Shown: positions 35,844 through 45,198 of the stretch, piece by piece
How the letters are laid out: each line of letters starts with the position of its first letter
How positions within the stretch are numbered: the first letter of the stretch is position 1
Assembly (NCBI RefSeq): GCF_904846235.1
Contig: NZ_CAJGZN010000001.1
Location: forward strand, 227,754 to 291,753
Length of the DNA stretch: 64,000 nucleotides
Direction of reading: 5' to 3'
From: Psychrobacter immobilis
GTDB lineage: Bacteria > Pseudomonadota > Gammaproteobacteria > Pseudomonadales > Moraxellaceae
Position numbers and translations under genes: made by a program
The notes under the pieces: generated by a model
The model's database searches: none
What the model was told of the DNA's origin: nothing
What the model saw: the letters and a program-made list of their open reading frames with translations, nothing else

Positions 35844-38330
35844 GCGGTCATACCAAGTATCAGCACGGTCTTCATCACCTTCACTTTGCTCGCTGCTACC
35901 TTCTGCACCCTCAGATTCAACAGCTTCGCCATTTGGAATCTCTAAACCTTCGCGGCGACGTTGTTGATTGATATCACCTTGCTGATTTTGGAATTGTATC
36001 TGTTCACGAGCACGATCTTGCTGGTATAGGCTTAGCGCACAACTACTGGCTTCTTCTGGTAAATGAGCTGACATTACTGGTAGGTAGCGAGCGTTGGCAC
36101 AGCGTTCATTAGACAGTTTGCCTGAGTTATTCTCTAGCCATAACCACTCGATACCTTCTGGCTCTGGTAGAGCAACTGGAGTCAGTTTTAGGCGTTTCAT
36201 ATAATCTACCCAAACTGGTAAGGCGCCAGTACCACCACTCAAGCCAATCGGTTTATTATCATCACGACCAACCCAAACAACACTTACATAGTTGCCACTA
36301 TAGCCTGCAAACCAAGCATCGCGGTAGTCATTTGTCGTACCTGTTTTTCCTGCTAGATTTAAATTACTACCGAGTGATTGGGCGCGTCTGGCGGTACCAT
36401 TTGAGACGACTTGCTGTAATGCATAGTTGGTCAAAAAGTTGGTTTCAGGTGGAATGCTACGCTGAGTGTTAAGCCCAGTACGCTGTAAGATACGGCCGCG
36501 ATCATCAATGACCGTACGAATACTATGAATAGGAGTGCGGAAACCACCAGTGGCGAAGACTTGGTAAATACCAAGCATATCCATCGGACTCAAATTAACT
36601 GAGCCTAACAATGCTGATGGGTAAGGTGGGATTTTTTCTTTGATACCCATGCGCTGTAATTGCTTAGCAAAGGTATTAACTCCGAACTCCATACCTAAGC
36701 GTACTGCCGCTTGGTTATATGATTGAGACAGTGCCGTGGTAAATGGTACATAGCCATGATCACGGTTGTCGTAGTTTTTAGGGTTCCAATCAGTACCGTC
36801 GTTTAGATTGACCGTAATAGGGGAGTCATCTACTGAACTGGCCAAATTGTAACGACCGCTCTCAAGCGCAGTCATATAAATGATAGGCTTCAGCAACGAG
36901 CCGACTTGGCGTTTGGCATCTACCGCGCGGTTAAACCCTGTAAATTCACTACCACTACCCACGACAGACACTAGCTCGCCAGTCTCAGGATTGGCACTCA
37001 CTAATGCACCTTGTAAATCATTAGTTTTGCTACTGTTACGGCGCAGCTCACCAAGTTTTCTATCAACGGCTTTGTCTGCTGCCAATTGAGCGATAGGGTC
37101 TAGAGTACTGATAATAATCAGACCTTCGTTTTTGAGGTCATCAGAATAATAAACGGTATTTAGCTCACGTTTGACAATATCTAAGAAGTCAGGGAACTGG
37201 CTTTTGCCTTCAGCAGGCTTATCCACGATACCAAGCGGTTGCTTTAAGGCTTTGTCGTAGTCTTCTTGGCTCAGTGTGCCCATTGTCAGCATGTTATTAA
37301 GCACTACGTCGCGGCGTGCTTTTGAGTCGTTTGGGTTACGACGTGGGTTGTAGATACTTGGGCCTTTTGCCATACCAACTAGCATCGCTTGCTGATCTAA
37401 GCGCAGCTCATTAAGAGGTTTGTCAAAATAAAACTGTGATGCCAAACCAAAACCATTGATCGAACGATTGCCATTTTGACCCAGATAAATCTCATTCAAA
37501 TAGGTCTGTAAAATCTCATCTTTGCTGTAATGTAGCTCAAGTAGCACGGCCATCAATGCTTCATTGGCTTTGCGTTTGATAGTGCGATCTGAGTTGAGAT
37601 AAAAGTTTTTGATCAGCTGCTGGGTGATTGTCGAACCACCTTGTCTGGCACCACCAGTAAAGTTATTGATTACGGCACGGGCGATACCACGTACCGATAC
37701 CCCTTTATGCTCATAAAACGCGCGATCTTCGGTAGCGATAAGGGCATCAATTAACGGCTGAGGCACTTCGTCCAAAGACACAACCATCCGATCTTCATTA
37801 CTGTCTGGATAGATACCACCGATATTGACAGGCTCTAGACGAATGATGCCGCTTTTGGCAGGCAGAGTACTCTGGATAGATTCTACTTTATTGCCAGAAA
37901 TTGTCATTTTGATGACTTGCTCGGCATCTTTATCATTGGCGCTATACGTAAAGCCGCGCGTGTGAATAAAGTAAGTATTACCTGTTCGATGATAGGTGCC
38001 TGTACGATCATAAGCTTTGTTGCTTTGATAATTAAGCAACTCTAGCCATGTCTTCATCGTATCTCTATCGACATTGGCACCTTGATACAGCTCAAGCGGC
38101 TGCGAATACACTTTGGCTGGAATGTCCCAGCGCTTGCCCTCAAACTTATGAGTAATGGTGCGATCAAGTTTGATCAAATATAGCGCCAACAGCACCATGC
38201 CTGCGATGATGATAATTAATAGCAGACTACTAAAGACCAAGCCGCGCTGCTGCGAGGGTAGCGTGTGCATAGCAGACTTAGATGACGCTGATAACTTGGT
38301 ATTTGGTAACTTGTAATTAGGTTTTTGCAC
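35826..38330 (-). CDS. mrcB: Penicillin-binding protein 1b (bifunctional transglycosylase/transpeptidase)
   Basis: This is a class A PBP that polymerises and cross-links peptidoglycan. The 834-residue protein has a short basic cytoplasmic tail, one membrane helix (about 31-54), a UB2H-like region, a GT51 transglycosylase domain (ATEDRAFYEHKG near residue 200, GGSTITQQL) and a transpeptidase domain. That domain has active-site SLLK near 479, SQSYN as the SxN motif and GKTGTTNDYRD near 660. The C-terminus is an acidic Gln/Glu-rich tail. The apparent start is a GTG without a clear ribosome binding site; an ATG 20 codons in is an alternative. The UB2H region and the neighbouring LpoP-like lipoprotein gene support PBP1b over PBP1a. 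Confidence 0.94.
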   Translation of the reverse strand: MQKPNYKLPNTKLSASSKSAMHTLPSQQRGLVFSSLLLIIIIAGMVLLALYLIKLDRTITHKFEGKRWDIPAKVYSQPLELYQGANVDRDTMKTWLELLNYQSNKAYDRTGTYHRTGNTYFIHTRGFTYSANDKDAEQVIKMTISGNKVESIQSTLPAKSGIIRLEPVNIGGIYPDSNEDRMVVSLDEVPQPLIDALIATEDRAFYEHKGVSVRGIARAVINNFTGGARQGGSTITQQLIKNFYLNSDRTIKRKANEALMAVLLELHYSKDEILQTYLNEIYLGQNGNRSINGFGLASQFYFDKPLNELRLDQQAMLVGMAKGPSIYNPRRNPNDSKARRDVVLNNMLTMGTLSQEDYDKALKQPLGIVDKPAEGKSQFPDFLDIVKRELNTVYYSDDLKNEGLIIISTLDPIAQLAADKAVDRKLGELRRNSSKTNDLQGALVSANPETGELVSVVGSGSEFTGFNRAVDAKRQVGSLLKPIIYMTALESGRYNLASSVDDSPITVNLNDGTDWNPKNYDNRDHGYVPFTTALSQSYNQAAVRLGMEFGVNTFAKQLQRMGIKEKIPPYPSALLGSVNLSPMDMLGIYQVFATGGFRTPIHSIRTVIDDRGRILQRTGLNTQRSIPPETNFLTNYALQQVVSNGTARRAQSLGSNLNLAGKTGTTNDYRDAWFAGYSGNYVSVVWVGRDDNKPIGLSGGTGALPVWVDYMKRLKLTPVALPEPEGIEWLWLENNSGKLSNERCANARYLPVMSAHLPEEASSCALSLYQQDRAREQIQFQNQQGDINQQRRREGLEIPNGEAVESEGAEGSSEQSEGDEDRADTWYDRAVEWF

Positions 38331-38767
38331 GGATGTCGCACCATTTTTGGATAAAAAACTGCCTCATAATGACGCAAATTGACAAATTTTTCAATCTATC
38401 ATCGTCAACGCAGGCATTTATTGGTCGTAGACTATGAGCGATGATACTGCTCATAGCGATAGCTTATAGTATAATCCCTATTAAAATACCGATACTTGTA
38501 ATAAAGCGTCAGTCACTTTCAATCTGGTAGATAAACGCCATATAAGATAGCAATTTACGATTGTCCTCACGATGTATTTTGTATGAATTCGCTGTTGCTA
38601 ATGGTTTGCTATTAGCCGTTTGTTATTAATATTATGCTACTAGCAGTAGTGATATTCATGTGATTAAAAACGGTTCTATTGCATGACGTACAGTACAGTC
38701 AATACGAGCAAGTTTGCTTTAAATGAATGCATTTTAAGCAAGCCTGTCAAAGGAAGTAAGCGCGACT
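38331..38767. other. Divergent mrcB / ccoI intergenic region
   Basis: No gene is visible in 437 bases. An 8-base inverted repeat CTATGAGC / GCTCATAG (38432-38456) lies 13 bases upstream of a TATAAT (38470-38475). That arrangement looks like a promoter with an operator in place of a good -35. The direction fits the ATPase gene, leaving a leader of nearly 300 bases. Confidence 0.45.
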
Positions 38768-41566
38768 ATGTCTAGTATCCCATCATCAGTATCATCTGCT
38801 ACCAATCATTCTTATGAAGACACCTCTATCATCGAAGGCTTAGTGCTTCCATTGGCTAACCACTGCTTTCACTGTGGTGACCCTGTACCTCAGCCACCGT
38901 TTTATGCTGAGATATTAGGTCAGTCACGAGAGATGTGTTGTATGGGCTGTCAGTTAGCTGCCCAAAGCATTGTAGAGGCTGGTCTTGAGCAATATTATCT
39001 TGACCGTTCAGAGATTAATCGTACGGCAAGTTTGCCAACCCAGCTGACGCGTCTCGAGGTCTACGATCATGACGAGATAAAATCACAGTTCGTTTACGCG
39101 CAAGATGGCATGTCAGTAGCAGAGCTGTCTGTTAATAACTTACGCTGTGCTGCCTGTACTTGGCTGATTGAGTCGCGTCTCGATGAGCTAGAGGGTATTG
39201 GTAAATGTCAGGTAAATTTGACCAACCAACGTATGCGGGTCATTTGGGATGAGAACAAATTACCCATCAGTCGCATTTTAGCGGTCATCAACGAAATCGG
39301 CTACGAAGCCAAGCCTTATCGCCAAGATACACACGAAGCCATGCTGGCACGTCATAATAATCAAATGCTATTGCGTCTCGGCATCGCTGCACTAGGTTCG
39401 ATGCAAGCGATGATGTATGCCGTTGCGCTTTATTTTGGCGAGTATAGCGACATGTTGATATTTCAGCGTGACTTTTTGCGTTGGGTATCTTTATTTGTGA
39501 GTACGCCTGTATTTTTCTATGCTGGCATTCCTTTTTTTACCTCTGCATGGTCAGCAATTCGTGCGCGCCAGGTCAATATGGATGTGCCCGTCAGTCTTGC
39601 GTTGATTATTACTTTCTTTGCCAGTCTCTACGCTACCATCACTGGGCAAGGGGAGACGTATTATGACTCGGTCAGTATGTTTATCTTCTTTTTGCTGGCA
39701 GGGCGTTATATCGAGCATAACGCACGTTTAAAAGCCGCGACTATGGCTAATGATTTGGTGGTGGTTGAGCCGGTATTGGTGCAAAAAGTCGCTGAAGACA
39801 AAGCAGCTGCCGAGCGTATTTTACAACTGCTGAAAGAAAATGAGTCTCAGCAAGATGAGCTTATTGAAAATGAAACTACTAAAGGTGAGTCGGCTACAGT
39901 AGAGCCGATGCCTGACTTTATGCAGCGTATGGACGCCAATGTTTATCAGCTCACATCGCGTATCGCTCAAGAATGGCAGCAGTCACGTAACCAACCGAAT
40001 ACGCAATCACAGCCCGAAGGCGATATAGAGTCAAAGCAAATGGTCACCGCTCATAGTTTACAAGTGGGCGACATCATTTTGGTTGAAGCGGGTTCTGAGA
40101 TTATCAGTGATGGTATCTTGCTAAGCTCTACTGCAACAGTGTCACAAAGTCTACTGACGGGCGAGGGTGATTTAATCATCAAATCTCAAGGCGATTATAT
40201 TGTTGGTGGTGCACAAAACGATAGCCAGCCGTTTGAGATGCTAGTCACCGCCTTACCAAAAGACAGTCAGATAGGCTTAATTGATCGATTGATGAATCGT
40301 GCCATGAGCGAAAAACCCAAATTGGCGCAGCAAGCAGATAAGCTGGCACGTTGGTTTGTCGCGCGTATTTTGGTTTTATCCGTCTTAGTATTTGTCGGCT
40401 GGTATATTGTTGACCCAAGCCAAGCCATTTGGGCAACCGTGGCAGTCTTAGTCGCTACTTGTCCATGTGCATTGTCATTGGCGACGCCGATTGCCTTGAC
40501 CGTCTCAACCAATCGTCTGGCAAGCTATGGTTTTTTGACGACGCGTGGCCATACCTTACAAACGCTAGCTGAAATCACGCACGTTGCTTTTGATAAGACA
40601 GGCACGCTGACTTATGGTAAGCCAAATTTATTAAATATCGAATTAATCACACCAAAAAGCCAGACCGAAATTGACGATTTATCATTAATAGTGCAAAAAG
40701 ATACGCTATTGGCCATTGCAGCTGCGCTAGAAGTGGGAAGTCGTCATCCAATTGCCCACGCATTACTGACGGCGGCCTATCAGTTACACCTGCCATCGAC
40801 ACAAGCCGTACAGCATTATCCAGCAGGCGGTGTAGAAGCAATGATTGAAGGCACTGTATATCGAATCGGTCATAAGGACTTTGCGCTAGATAAAACAGAT
40901 AATAGCGTCAATGATATAGATGCTAGTAATGATTTAACCATTAATCTGGTAGCTCAGCGAGCCAGCTCAGCAGTGGTATTGTCTTGTCAAAATACTGATA
41001 GCAAAACATGGCAGGCGCTGGCATGCTTTTATTTCAATGACAAGGTACGTGATAGTGCGCAGTCGATGCTCGATACGCTCAAAGGACTAGGTATCGAGTC
41101 TGTTATGTTGACAGGTGATCCAAGCCCGCAAGCGTTAGTGATGGCTGAGAACTTGGGAATGCAATCTGCATACAACGGACTATCACCAACCGATAAGGTC
41201 AATCATATTCAGCAGTTGCAAGCTAACGGTGCTGTGGTATTGATGGTAGGTGATGGTATCAACGATGCACCAGTGCTAGCAGCAGCAGATGTGTCGACTT
41301 CGATTGCAGGTGCGGCAGACTTAGCACAAGTATCTAGTGATAGTATTATCTTAAATGGACAAATCGAAGCCATCACTGCGGCTAAACGTATCTCTGATAA
41401 GACGGAACGTATTATCAAGCAAAACTTCCGTTGGGCACTCGCTTACAACAGTATTGTTCTGATACCAGCAGCTTTAGGTTATGTACCACCATGGCTCGCT
41501 GCAATTGGTATGTCGCTCAGTTCGCTATTTGTCGTATTAAATGCATTGCGCTTAAAACGTGCTTAG
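38768..41566 (+). CDS. ccoI: CcoI/FixI-type copper-transporting P1B ATPase
   Basis: It probably exports copper for assembly of cytochrome oxidase. The N-terminus has the CcoI-type Cys-rich domain (CFHCGDPVPQ, CCMGCQ), then a heavy-metal-associated domain with CAACTW (near residue 128). Eight membrane helices are expected, with the CPCALSLATP ion motif (about 563), phosphorylation site DKTGTLT (about 609), SRHPIAHAL and the hinge GDGINDAP (about 828). It is longer (932 residues) than typical CcoI because of an insertion of about 90 polar residues in the actuator domain (about 335-427). The actuator loop reads TGEG instead of TGES but keeps the key Glu. No ccoNOPQ, ccoG or ccoS genes are adjacent, so the oxidase link is by family only. 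Confidence 0.85.
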   Translation: MSSIPSSVSSATNHSYEDTSIIEGLVLPLANHCFHCGDPVPQPPFYAEILGQSREMCCMGCQLAAQSIVEAGLEQYYLDRSEINRTASLPTQLTRLEVYDHDEIKSQFVYAQDGMSVAELSVNNLRCAACTWLIESRLDELEGIGKCQVNLTNQRMRVIWDENKLPISRILAVINEIGYEAKPYRQDTHEAMLARHNNQMLLRLGIAALGSMQAMMYAVALYFGEYSDMLIFQRDFLRWVSLFVSTPVFFYAGIPFFTSAWSAIRARQVNMDVPVSLALIITFFASLYATITGQGETYYDSVSMFIFFLLAGRYIEHNARLKAATMANDLVVVEPVLVQKVAEDKAAAERILQLLKENESQQDELIENETTKGESATVEPMPDFMQRMDANVYQLTSRIAQEWQQSRNQPNTQSQPEGDIESKQMVTAHSLQVGDIILVEAGSEIISDGILLSSTATVSQSLLTGEGDLIIKSQGDYIVGGAQNDSQPFEMLVTALPKDSQIGLIDRLMNRAMSEKPKLAQQADKLARWFVARILVLSVLVFVGWYIVDPSQAIWATVAVLVATCPCALSLATPIALTVSTNRLASYGFLTTRGHTLQTLAEITHVAFDKTGTLTYGKPNLLNIELITPKSQTEIDDLSLIVQKDTLLAIAAALEVGSRHPIAHALLTAAYQLHLPSTQAVQHYPAGGVEAMIEGTVYRIGHKDFALDKTDNSVNDIDASNDLTINLVAQRASSAVVLSCQNTDSKTWQALACFYFNDKVRDSAQSMLDTLKGLGIESVMLTGDPSPQALVMAENLGMQSAYNGLSPTDKVNHIQQLQANGAVVLMVGDGINDAPVLAAADVSTSIAGAADLAQVSSDSIILNGQIEAITAAKRISDKTERIIKQNFRWALAYNSIVLIPAALGYVPPWLAAIGMSLSSLFVVLNALRLKRA

Positions 41567-41614
41567 CCTCTTTAAGAAGTACTTAATTTAAACAAGCCTG
41601 TAAAGTTTGATCAT

Positions 41615-41654
41615 AAAAAAACCGCCTTCCATCAAATGAAGGGCGGTTTTTTCT
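41615..41654. terminator. Bidirectional terminator between ccoI and the BI-1 gene
   Basis: AAAAAACCGCC and GGCGGTTTTTT form a perfect stem, extended by TTC/GAA across a one-base bulge, with T runs on both strands. Confidence 0.93.
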
Positions 41655-41685
41655 ATAAAGAGATACTGTTAAGCAGCTTTTACAG

Positions 41686-42408
41686 TTAGTCTTGTAGATA
41701 GCTTAGCAGACGCATAAATTCGATATACATCCAGACTAAGGTCGCAAGAATACCAATACTGAACAACCACTCGTAATCTTCAGAAACACCCATCGCAACA
41801 CCGCGATCAATATTATCGAAATCTAACAGCAAGGTGAAAGAAGCGATAACGATGACAAATAAGCTAAAGCCAATAGCGATAGCGCCACCTTCAAACAGGA
41901 ATGGTAATGATGAGCCAAACGCTAGAGAAAGTACCCACTGTGCTACATAGACAAGCATGATAGCAATAACCGCCGAGGTCACAATAGAGCGGAACTTTTC
42001 AGTAACTTTAACTAAACCTGAACGATATAAACCTAGCATAACCGCAGCTGTGACGAAAGTTGCACACATTGCCGTGACTGGTACTGTTGGATACATTCTC
42101 ATGAAAAATAATGAGATACCGCCCAAAAAGATACCTTCTAGCAAGGCGTAAGGCACTGCCAAAGTCTTGGCTTTTTGCGGCTTGAAGGTAATAAAAAGCG
42201 CCAGAACAAACGCAGCAATCATGCTACCAAAAGCTGCCATCGTAATAAAACCTTGCGATAAACCTGCCATAAGCGCATAAAAGAAAAAGCCCACACCAGT
42301 AATGGCTGATAAACCAAGTAATAAGCTGGTCTTTTGAATTACGCCCTTGACCGTCATTGGATTACCGCCGATCGCAAGTTCTGCGCGACTGACAATAGGA
42401 TTGGCCAT
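41686..42408 (-). CDS. Bax inhibitor-1 / YccA family membrane protein
   Basis: A 240-residue integral membrane protein with about seven hydrophobic helices from residue 27 to the end. It carries the BI-1 family's LLEGIFLGGISLFF and AVMLGLYRSG-like segments and conserved Asp residues in the last helices (LLLDFDNIDRGVAMGVSEDYEW). Bacterial relatives include YccA, a modulator of the FtsH protease, and YbhL. Some homologues are calcium leak channels. The exact role here is unknown. The ATG has an AAGGA site. Confidence 0.88.
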   Translation of the reverse strand: MANPIVSRAELAIGGNPMTVKGVIQKTSLLLGLSAITGVGFFFYALMAGLSQGFITMAAFGSMIAAFVLALFITFKPQKAKTLAVPYALLEGIFLGGISLFFMRMYPTVPVTAMCATFVTAAVMLGLYRSGLVKVTEKFRSIVTSAVIAIMLVYVAQWVLSLAFGSSLPFLFEGGAIAIGFSLFVIVIASFTLLLDFDNIDRGVAMGVSEDYEWLFSIGILATLVWMYIEFMRLLSYLQD

Positions 42409-42727
42409 ACATAAGTCCTTAATAATAAAATATAAAAATAGTGATGTTAGTTACTTTAGCAAAACCGCCATTATTGTCAACTGTGTTTGCGTGACAACTG
42501 CTGCGGTGCAACCTCAGGCTGTTCATTGTCTAGTGCATCGAGCTACAGTATCGCCCAATACGCTAATTGAAAAACTGAACAGAAAGATCTGACTAAGTAA
42601 AACATTCGATAGCTTTTATATGGGGTCAGTTACGACAGTTAACAACGATAATTCATAAACATGCTAGTCTAAGCGCGCATTTATCGCTATCATTACCTTG
42701 TACTTTACCGTTATACCGAGTCGTTTT
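42409..42727. other. Divergent BI-1 gene / nadK intergenic region
   Basis: I see no gene or strong repeat in these 319 bases. Promoters for both flanking genes are expected here, but none is clear enough to place. Confidence 0.4.
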
Positions 42728-43732
42728 ATGGAAAACTCAGCGCAGTCAGCAAGATTGCCACACTTACATGAATCAGAGCTATTCCACGCTATTAAAAACC
42801 CCGCCTTTAGGCGTATTGGTCTAATGGGCCGTGCTGGTAAACGTAGTGTCACTCAAAGCTTGGTACAGATTGCCCAAACCGTCAATGATATGAATTTGAC
42901 TTTGATAATGGATGTACAAACAGCCAATTTACCAACGCTTGACCTCACAGATATAGAAAGAGTCAAAATCGTCAAACGTGGTTTGATTGGTGAGATTTGT
43001 GATTTGGTTATTGTTGTTGGCGGTGATGGTTCGATATTACATGCCGCTGAGGCGCTAGCACGCTACCGTGTACCTGTATTAGGGGTTAACCGTGGTCGTC
43101 TAGGATTTTTAGCAGACGTAAAACCTGATGAAGCTGCCTTCAAGTTACGCCAAGTATTGATGGGAGACTATCAACTGGACCATCGGTTTTTATTGACGAT
43201 GGAGATACGAGAAGGTCGCAAAATTATCCATGAAGACATGGCCCTGAACGACATCGTACTGCATGCTGGTAAATCCGTACATATGATTGATTTTCAGATG
43301 AAAATTGATGGACATGACGTTTATAGACAGCATAGTGATGGCTTAATAGCGGCAACACCGACTGGCTCTACCGCTTACGCCTTATCAGGCGGCGGTCCAA
43401 TTATTCATCCGAGTATGGATGCTATTTGTCTGGTGCCAATGCATCCCCATACGTTATCTAGCAGACCGATTGTGGTCAGCGGTAATAGTGAGGTCTGTAT
43501 TCGTATCCACGAAGACAATCGTACTCAACCGATGGTGAGTGCAGATGGTAAGCCAAGCGTGCCACTTGAGCAAGAGCAGCGCCTACATATTCGTAAGCAT
43601 CCTGATAAGCTTACCTTGTTGCACCCACCTGGGTTTGACTTTTATGAGGCCTGCCGTACAAAGCTGCACTGGAACGTACATGCCGAAGAATTCAGTCTTG
43701 ATGTCGATGATGATATTATAGACGATGAATAA
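42728..43732 (+). CDS. nadK: NAD kinase
   Basis: NadK phosphorylates NAD to NADP. The 334-residue product (from MENSAQSARL) has the catalytic GGDGSILHAA near residue 98, the NRGRLGFLAD segment and the TPTGSTAYALSGGGPI motif, all diagnostic of ATP-NAD kinases. It is longer than E. coli NadK (292) through an N-terminal extension of about 30 residues and an acidic C-terminus ending VDDDIIDDE. The frame also opens ten codons earlier with TTG, which is unlikely to be used. The next gene follows after 55 bases and is probably cotranscribed. Confidence 0.96.
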   Translation: MENSAQSARLPHLHESELFHAIKNPAFRRIGLMGRAGKRSVTQSLVQIAQTVNDMNLTLIMDVQTANLPTLDLTDIERVKIVKRGLIGEICDLVIVVGGDGSILHAAEALARYRVPVLGVNRGRLGFLADVKPDEAAFKLRQVLMGDYQLDHRFLLTMEIREGRKIIHEDMALNDIVLHAGKSVHMIDFQMKIDGHDVYRQHSDGLIAATPTGSTAYALSGGGPIIHPSMDAICLVPMHPHTLSSRPIVVSGNSEVCIRIHEDNRTQPMVSADGKPSVPLEQEQRLHIRKHPDKLTLLHPPGFDFYEACRTKLHWNVHAEEFSLDVDDDIIDDE

Positions 43733-43787
43733 GCGTATCTATTAGACCCAAATATGATACAAAAAATGGTAGTGGAGAGTAGGTAAG

Positions 43788-44099
43788 ATGGATAAACAAA
43801 CAATACTAGCAAGTCTAACGCCCGAAGTGGTTGATAAATTTCGTATGGCGATTGAGCTAGGCAAATGGCCTGACGGTCGTAAGATTACCGCTGAGCAGCG
43901 AGAGACTTGTATGCAAGCAGTGATGGTATGGGAGCATGAGCACCTACCGCCAGCCGAGCGTACAGGTTATATTCATAAACCCGTAAAAGATGATGGTTCT
44001 GTCGTTGGCGCTGAATGTGATGTCGAGCATGAGCATCACTATCCTAATATGCCGAATCCTAAAGGCGCGGTACAGCCTGTTAAGTTTCGTGATAAATAG
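43788..44099 (+). CDS. DUF1315 family protein (YeaC-like)
   Basis: A 103-residue soluble protein of a conserved family without known function. The diagnostic segment is VDKFRMAIELGKWPDGRKITAEQRETCMQAVMVWE, given here in parts and closely resembling E. coli YeaC (VELGKWPDG, then a WQ-containing helix). The C-terminal half is rich in His, Glu and Pro and unlike YeaC. It lies 55 bases behind nadK with a GGAGAGTAGG site before the ATG. A perfect terminator follows. Confidence 0.85.
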   Translation: MDKQTILASLTPEVVDKFRMAIELGKWPDGRKITAEQRETCMQAVMVWEHEHLPPAERTGYIHKPVKDDGSVVGAECDVEHEHHYPNMPNPKGAVQPVKFRDK

Positions 44100-44143
44100 G
44101 TTTATAAGAAGTCTATAATAGTTGTTATAAAAACACTTATCAT

Positions 44144-44177
44144 AAAAAAGCCACGCTATATAGCGTGGCTTTTTTTA
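44144..44177. terminator. Bidirectional terminator after the DUF1315 gene
   Basis: AAAAAAGCCACGCTA and TAGCGTGGCTTTTTT form an almost loop-free perfect stem with T runs on both strands. It is shared with the converging HopJ-family gene. Confidence 0.94.
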
Positions 44178-44225
44178 CTTTACCAATAATTAAATTATCA
44201 GAAATAGCTCAATCATCATAAATGA

Positions 44226-44600
44226 TTAAATAGCAGTCGTATCGACACTAGGACGAACCGTTAGCGGGTTCTTTTGCATCAAAAACCCTTGCCAGCCCCA
44301 ATGTAAAAAATTGCGGATATTGGCATGATCGGTACCGTTAGGCGTTGCTTGTACCTTGGCATAATGTTCACCAAATAGTTTAAGCGTGTCCAATTGGTTC
44401 AGGCCATGGTGCTTAGCAAAACCAAAAATCTTTGCGCTACCTTCGTTCTCACCGGCTGCATTATGTACCATTCCATTTACGAAAGGGGCAGGCGCATAGC
44501 GATAAAAATCATCGATAAAGCTGATGACATCATTGAATCCAATGGCTTTTTTGTTCAAACCATTAAGTAATGCCGATACATCTGATTGGCGGATACTCAT
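44226..44600 (-). CDS. HopJ family protein
   Basis: A 124-residue member of the HopJ family. The family is named after a Pseudomonas type III effector candidate but is widespread in free-living bacteria without type III secretion. The core is very well kept: ENEGSAKIFGFAKHHGL, TLKLFGEHYAKVQATPNGTDHANIRNF and WGWQGF. No secretion genes are near, so an effector role is unlikely. The real function is unknown. It lies about 100 bases downstream of csrA on the same strand. Confidence 0.85.
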   Translation of the reverse strand: MSIRQSDVSALLNGLNKKAIGFNDVISFIDDFYRYAPAPFVNGMVHNAAGENEGSAKIFGFAKHHGLNQLDTLKLFGEHYAKVQATPNGTDHANIRNFLHWGWQGFLMQKNPLTVRPSVDTTAI

Positions 44601-44701
44601 AAATAAATGACCTCAGAGCAGATTAAAAAAACAATATAATATTTATGTGTGCTCAATGATGATAGTAGCCGTTGAGCGTTCAGCATTATAATTTAGCTAG
44701 C

Positions 44702-44947
44702 TTAGCGATTAAAGTAATCTTCATCATCAAACGAAGGCGAAAAGTTGCCTTGCTCAAGATGCTGCATTTGCGACTGTACAGAACGCTCATGCTGAATACG
44801 TTGATAAATCTCTTCGCGGTGTACTGCAATATCTTTAGGTGCGTTTACACCGATACGTACTTGATTGCCTTTGACGCCTAGAACCGTCACACTTACTTCG
44901 TCGCCAATCATTAGCGTTTCGCCCACGCGGCGTGTCAAAATTAACAT
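44702..44947 (-). CDS. csrA: Carbon storage regulator CsrA
   Basis: CsrA is an RNA-binding dimer that represses or activates translation by binding GGA motifs in mRNA leaders. The core [48 protein letters not shown], quoted here only as a description of residues 1-48, matches the family along its whole length. Arg44 of the RNA-binding face is present. A Gln/Asp-rich tail makes it 81 residues rather than about 61. The start has a TAAGGAGTG site, itself a GGA motif that CsrA could bind to control its own translation. It has its own promoter. Confidence 0.96.
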   Translation of the reverse strand: MLILTRRVGETLMIGDEVSVTVLGVKGNQVRIGVNAPKDIAVHREEIYQRIQHERSVQSQMQHLEQGNFSPSFDDEDYFNR

Positions 44948-45048
44948 GCGTCACACTCCTTATGTCGCATCAACAAATTATTACTCATCAGATTACTTCT
45001 CAATTGCAGAACATCACCGCAGCACCAAACACGCAATATAACCATTAT

Positions 45049-45110
45049 CACGATGCCAGATATCGTGCCAATAGCGGTAATGATAGGTAGATTCATTTAG
45101 CCCAAATGAA
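45049..45110 (-). promoter_or_regulatory. Two small hairpins in the csrA leader
   Basis: CACGAT / ATCGTG (45049-45067) and TTCATTT / AAATGAA (45092-45110) are inverted repeats within the predicted 5' leader of csrA. They may shape the RNA for autoregulation. This is inference only. Confidence 0.4.
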
Positions 45111-45116
45111 AGCCCC

Positions 45117-45145
45117 ATTATAGGCGGCATAACAGATACTGTCAC
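45117..45145 (-). promoter_or_regulatory. Likely csrA promoter
   Basis: On the minus strand GTGACA (45140-45145) and TATAAT (45117-45122) are 17 bases apart, giving a leader of about 160 bases before the csrA ATG. Confidence 0.65.
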
Positions 45146-45198
45146 GGTTTTTCACAAAACTATTAGGTAAATGCTCATTTCAACTATGCTAAAAAATA

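Noticed and set aside
38375..38395. FNR-box-like TTGAC...TCAA sequence upstream of ccoI
   Set aside because: The half-sites are two bases too far apart for an FNR site and lie closer to mrcB than to the TATAAT.
44226..44600. Type III secretion effector (from the HopJ name)
   Set aside because: The family is widespread in bacteria without type III secretion and no secretion genes are present in the window.
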